Below, one piece after another: positions 61,738 through 64,000 of a stretch of 64,000 bases of DNA. Below the pieces are notes generated by a model that saw only the letters and a list, made by a program, of their open reading frames with translations, did no database searches and was not told the DNA's origin. Source of the DNA: JABMMZ01 sp964438995 (GTDB taxonomy: Bacteria > Bacteroidota > Bacteroidia > NS11-12g > UBA955). Where the stretch lies: contig CAYTMQ010000004.1 in assembly GCA_964438995.1 (NCBI GenBank), positions 62,001 through 126,000 of the forward strand. The letters run 5' to 3'. Made by a program: the position numbers and the translations under genes. The number at the start of each line of letters is the position of its first letter. Within the stretch, counting starts at the first letter, position 1.

Positions 61738-62753
61738 GCTTTAGATTGTTTGAATTTTTCGTAGATGGCAAAGAAAATCGCTGACGCGAGAATGGTACAT
61801 ATCAATGAAGCCAATACAATAAGTTTTCTTACTGGATAAGCTCTTTGTTCAGCAACATCGGCAGCAGAAACGGTAAATTTATTTTTAAGAGTTTCTTTAA
61901 CATCCACTTCAGCTCTTTCAAATTTTGCTTTCAAATCTGATAATTTATCCAATTCAAGCTGTAAAGTTTCTGTTAAAGCTGTAAACTGACCACCAAATTG
62001 CACCAATGTTTTTTGTTGTTCCATCAAGTCGTCTACCCTTTTCATATCACCTTTTGCTCTGGCTTTGTACATTTCTTCAGCTAAAGCACGAGATTGTTCC
62101 TCGTAGTTGGTAACACCTTCGGTACCCAATTTGTACAATTCGTTTTTAATGTTGTTTACTTCGTTTTCTTTGGCTTGCATCTGACGTCTTACAATTTCTA
62201 GAGCAGGCACAGCTACTTCCAATTGAATTTCGTTTTTAATTGAATCGTATAATTCTAAAATCCCATTGGCCATTTTTGCAGCCATTTGAGCATCTTCGTC
62301 TAATACATCAACACGAATGGATAAATATCTTGTACGACTGAAGCTAAAATTAGAACCAATTTTATTGGCAAGCTTCATTTTTTTCATGCTGCTTTTTGGG
62401 TCTATTTTATAATGCTCCATCAAATTGTAATTCCTTACCAAACGCTCGGTCAACTTACTTGACTGAAGAATTTGAAGCGCTTTTTCAGCTTCTTCTTCTT
62501 CACCAAATTCTAGAGGGTCTTTTTGCCTTTGATTTAAATCAGTTAACAAAGCATTACTAATAGAGTTATTTGTTGTTGGGTAAAAAATAACTGTAGACTG
62601 GTACTTTGGTGTAATCATAAAAGATACAGCCGAAGACACAATTACAGATAAAATACCAAGAATGATCAACTGTTTTCTCCATCTAGAGAACAACGCGATG
62701 ACATCTTTAAACGTGATTAAACCATTTCCTATTTCTTCGAAAGAATTCTGCAT
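61734..62753 (-). CDS. Wzz/GumC-like chain-length determinant
   Basis: ATG at 62753 starts MQNSFEEIGNGLITFKDVIALFSRW, and the product has two transmembrane helices (about 40-60 and 310-330) with a long coiled-coil periplasmic region between them (SKLTERLVRNYNLM; LARALAEEMYKARAKGD-like). This is the Wzz layout, which sets glycan chain length. There is no cytoplasmic kinase domain as in BY-kinases. An upstream TTG at 62783 would extend the N-terminus by ten residues. Confidence 0.82.
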   Translation of the reverse strand: MQNSFEEIGNGLITFKDVIALFSRWRKQLIILGILSVIVSSAVSFMITPKYQSTVIFYPTTNNSISNALLTDLNQRQKDPLEFGEEEEAEKALQILQSSKLTERLVRNYNLMEHYKIDPKSSMKKMKLANKIGSNFSFSRTRYLSIRVDVLDEDAQMAAKMANGILELYDSIKNEIQLEVAVPALEIVRRQMQAKENEVNNIKNELYKLGTEGVTNYEEQSRALAEEMYKARAKGDMKRVDDLMEQQKTLVQFGGQFTALTETLQLELDKLSDLKAKFERAEVDVKETLKNKFTVSAADVAEQRAYPVRKLIVLASLICTILASAIFFAIYEKFKQSKA

Positions 62754-62780
62754 TGATTCGTATTTTTTTAATATAAGGTG

Positions 62781-62788
62781 CAAAAATA
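62781..62788 (-). promoter_or_regulatory. -7 box before the Wzz-like gene
   Basis: TATTTTTG on the minus strand matches TAnnTTTG, 27 bases before the ATG at 62753, between the flippase-like gene and the Wzz-like gene. A classical -33 box was not found. Confidence 0.35.
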
Positions 62789-62830
62789 GTGTTTTTAAAC
62801 ACTTTTGCGTCTAACAAAAATGTATATTTT

Positions 62831-64000
62831 TTATTGTTTCGCCCCTTTAAAAATGTTTAATATCTGACTGATTTCTATGATTTTCAGTAAAAATATTAGG
62901 GCAATAGCCGACAATCCGAACAACAGCAATGAAAGTTCAAATGAAGGGATACCACTGATTAGAAAATGCACTCCAAACAATAAGACAATATAACCGACAA
63001 ACTTCATTGCTTCTTTTATCGGAAATTTAAAATCAAATAATATATAACAGCGACCAATACATAAAATAGCGAAAACAGATTGAGTAATCAATGAACTGAT
63101 TGATGCTCCATACGACTGATGGTTAGGAATTAATAGAAGATTAAGAATCAGATTGGTAGCTAGAGCAATTAAGGCAAAAACGTTCAAATACAGCAAGTCT
63201 CTTTTGGAAGTTAGCAAGGTACTAAACACAAAAATAAGACTCATTGGTACGAAGGTCGTTAATATGTTTTTAAACACGTTTACTGACAATCTAAGTGTCT
63301 CGCCTTCAACTGCATAAAGCCAGTTAATGATATCTTCTCCGTAAAAAATGGCTACAAGAGCTGTAGGTATAGAAATCAACAACAGTACAGTTGAGGCCAA
63401 ATTCGTCAATGGTTTTACGTCTTCATGATTTTGAATCATTTTAGCAAACATGGGCAACAAGAGTCCAGAAAACAGCATTGCAAACATTGCTGCGGCATCA
63501 AGCAATCTGAAGCTCATAGCATAAATGCCACAGTGGAATTTGGCATCAGGTAAAAGCCAGTTCATCATCAAAACATCCAATCTGGTATATAAACCCATCA
63601 AAGCAAAGAGTAAAGCGAATGGAATACTTTTAACAAAGAGTTCTTTCAAATTAAACGCTTTGATAGAATTGGTTAAAGGAATTTGATTGTAATACTTTAG
63701 ATTCAAACTCAAAGCTATGATAAAACTGATGCCTGTTGCTATAAGTTGAGCTAAAGCAAATCCTATAATATGAATTTGATTGGCATAATACAATACAATA
63801 CACAGCAAAATACCAAAAAACTTATCGCTGACGGAAAGAACACTATCTAAGGCATAATGATGTAGTCCGTTGATATTGGTTCTAAAATACAAAACGAAAG
63901 AAGTTAATATTTGGTTGAGTGAAATGATTAGCAACAGTTGAAAACCCATGTTGTTTGAATTCAATCCAACACCCATAACAGCGGTAAAGTATAGGACTGC
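62831..64000 (-). CDS. Wzx-like polysaccharide flippase, 5' part outside window
   Basis: 389 residues are visible; the frame stays open past a Met at 63976 to the window edge, so the start is probably outside. The sequence has about ten hydrophobic helices in the layout of MATE-like O-antigen flippases (SVSDKFFGILLCIVLYYAN; LDAAAMFAMLFSGLLLPMF). Full members have about 450-500 residues, so 60-100 residues are missing. It belongs with the Wzz- and Wzy-like genes downstream. Confidence 0.75.
   Translation of the reverse strand, partial: AVLYFTAVMGVGLNSNNMGFQLLLIISLNQILTSFVLYFRTNINGLHHYALDSVLSVSDKFFGILLCIVLYYANQIHIIGFALAQLIATGISFIIALSLNLKYYNQIPLTNSIKAFNLKELFVKSIPFALLFALMGLYTRLDVLMMNWLLPDAKFHCGIYAMSFRLLDAAAMFAMLFSGLLLPMFAKMIQNHEDVKPLTNLASTVLLLISIPTALVAIFYGEDIINWLYAVEGETLRLSVNVFKNILTTFVPMSLIFVFSTLLTSKRDLLYLNVFALIALATNLILNLLLIPNHQSYGASISSLITQSVFAILCIGRCYILFDFKFPIKEAMKFVGYIVLLFGVHFLISGIPSFELSLLLFGLSAIALIFLLKIIEISQILNIFKGAKQ

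Overview
The window comes from an AT-rich chromosome of a Bacteroidota bacterium, probably a Chitinophagales/Saprospirales-like environmental relative. The evidence is: T9SS sorting tails of both kinds (CHU_C/type B at 105-6467, type A at 15864-17777); several lipoproteins; promoters of the Bacteroidota form (TTG, about 18-20 nt, TAnnTTTG), clearest before tRNA-Leu and before the sensor kinase at 34442; and little sign of Shine-Dalgarno sequences. Most of the window is core metabolism and envelope genes. I see no phage, integrase, insertion sequence, CRISPR array, toxin-antitoxin pair or classical defence operon.

Layout. 0-6.5 kb: the start of a small DUF3820 gene and a 2120-residue T9SS surface protein with tandem PKD-like repeats. 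6.5-20 kb: pabC-like aminotransferase, a GT-C-like membrane protein, prfC, nnr, a heptaheme cytochrome with TPRs, a rhodanese, a T9SS cargo, a PASTA protein, queE and folD. 20-24 kb: two lipoproteins coupled to a subtilase, then kdsA. 24-33.6 kb: an rRNA-type methyltransferase, a C-terminal processing protease, a zinc peptidase, dprA, an FAH-family enzyme, a sugar-phosphate isomerase and an RluD-type synthase. 34-38.7 kb: two soluble PAS histidine kinases and two near-identical receiver-only regulators. 38.7-54 kb: priA, sixA-like, DUF423, an outer-membrane protein, trxB, a MazG-like enzyme, gatB, tryptophan dioxygenase, rfbC, mltG, an M1 peptidase, folE and queD. 54-58 kb: an ECF sigma factor overlapping a lycopene cyclase gene, DUF502, and purD. 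57.8-58.5 kb: a repeat-rich stretch around tRNA-Leu(CAA). 58.5-64 kb: a barrel-like protein, a lipoprotein, and the edge of a polysaccharide locus (Wzy-, Wzz- and Wzx-like).

How genes work together. folE and queD are adjacent and queE sits next to folD, so three steps from GTP toward preQ0 are present but split over two places. The polysaccharide genes would flip, polymerise and length-control a glycan. The kinase/regulator cluster looks like a phosphotransfer module without a DNA-binding output.

The least expected signals are: four start/stop overlaps that all use TTGA with a TTG start; three convergent gene pairs whose stops interlock on a 4-bp palindrome; an orphan intrinsic terminator between divergent genes; an 11-copy heptanucleotide repeat just upstream of purD; a GC-rich, possibly structured patch before tRNA-Leu; and a 31-32 bp palindromic minisatellite after it. 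I found no strong evidence for a wholly new system. These are leads, not proofs.
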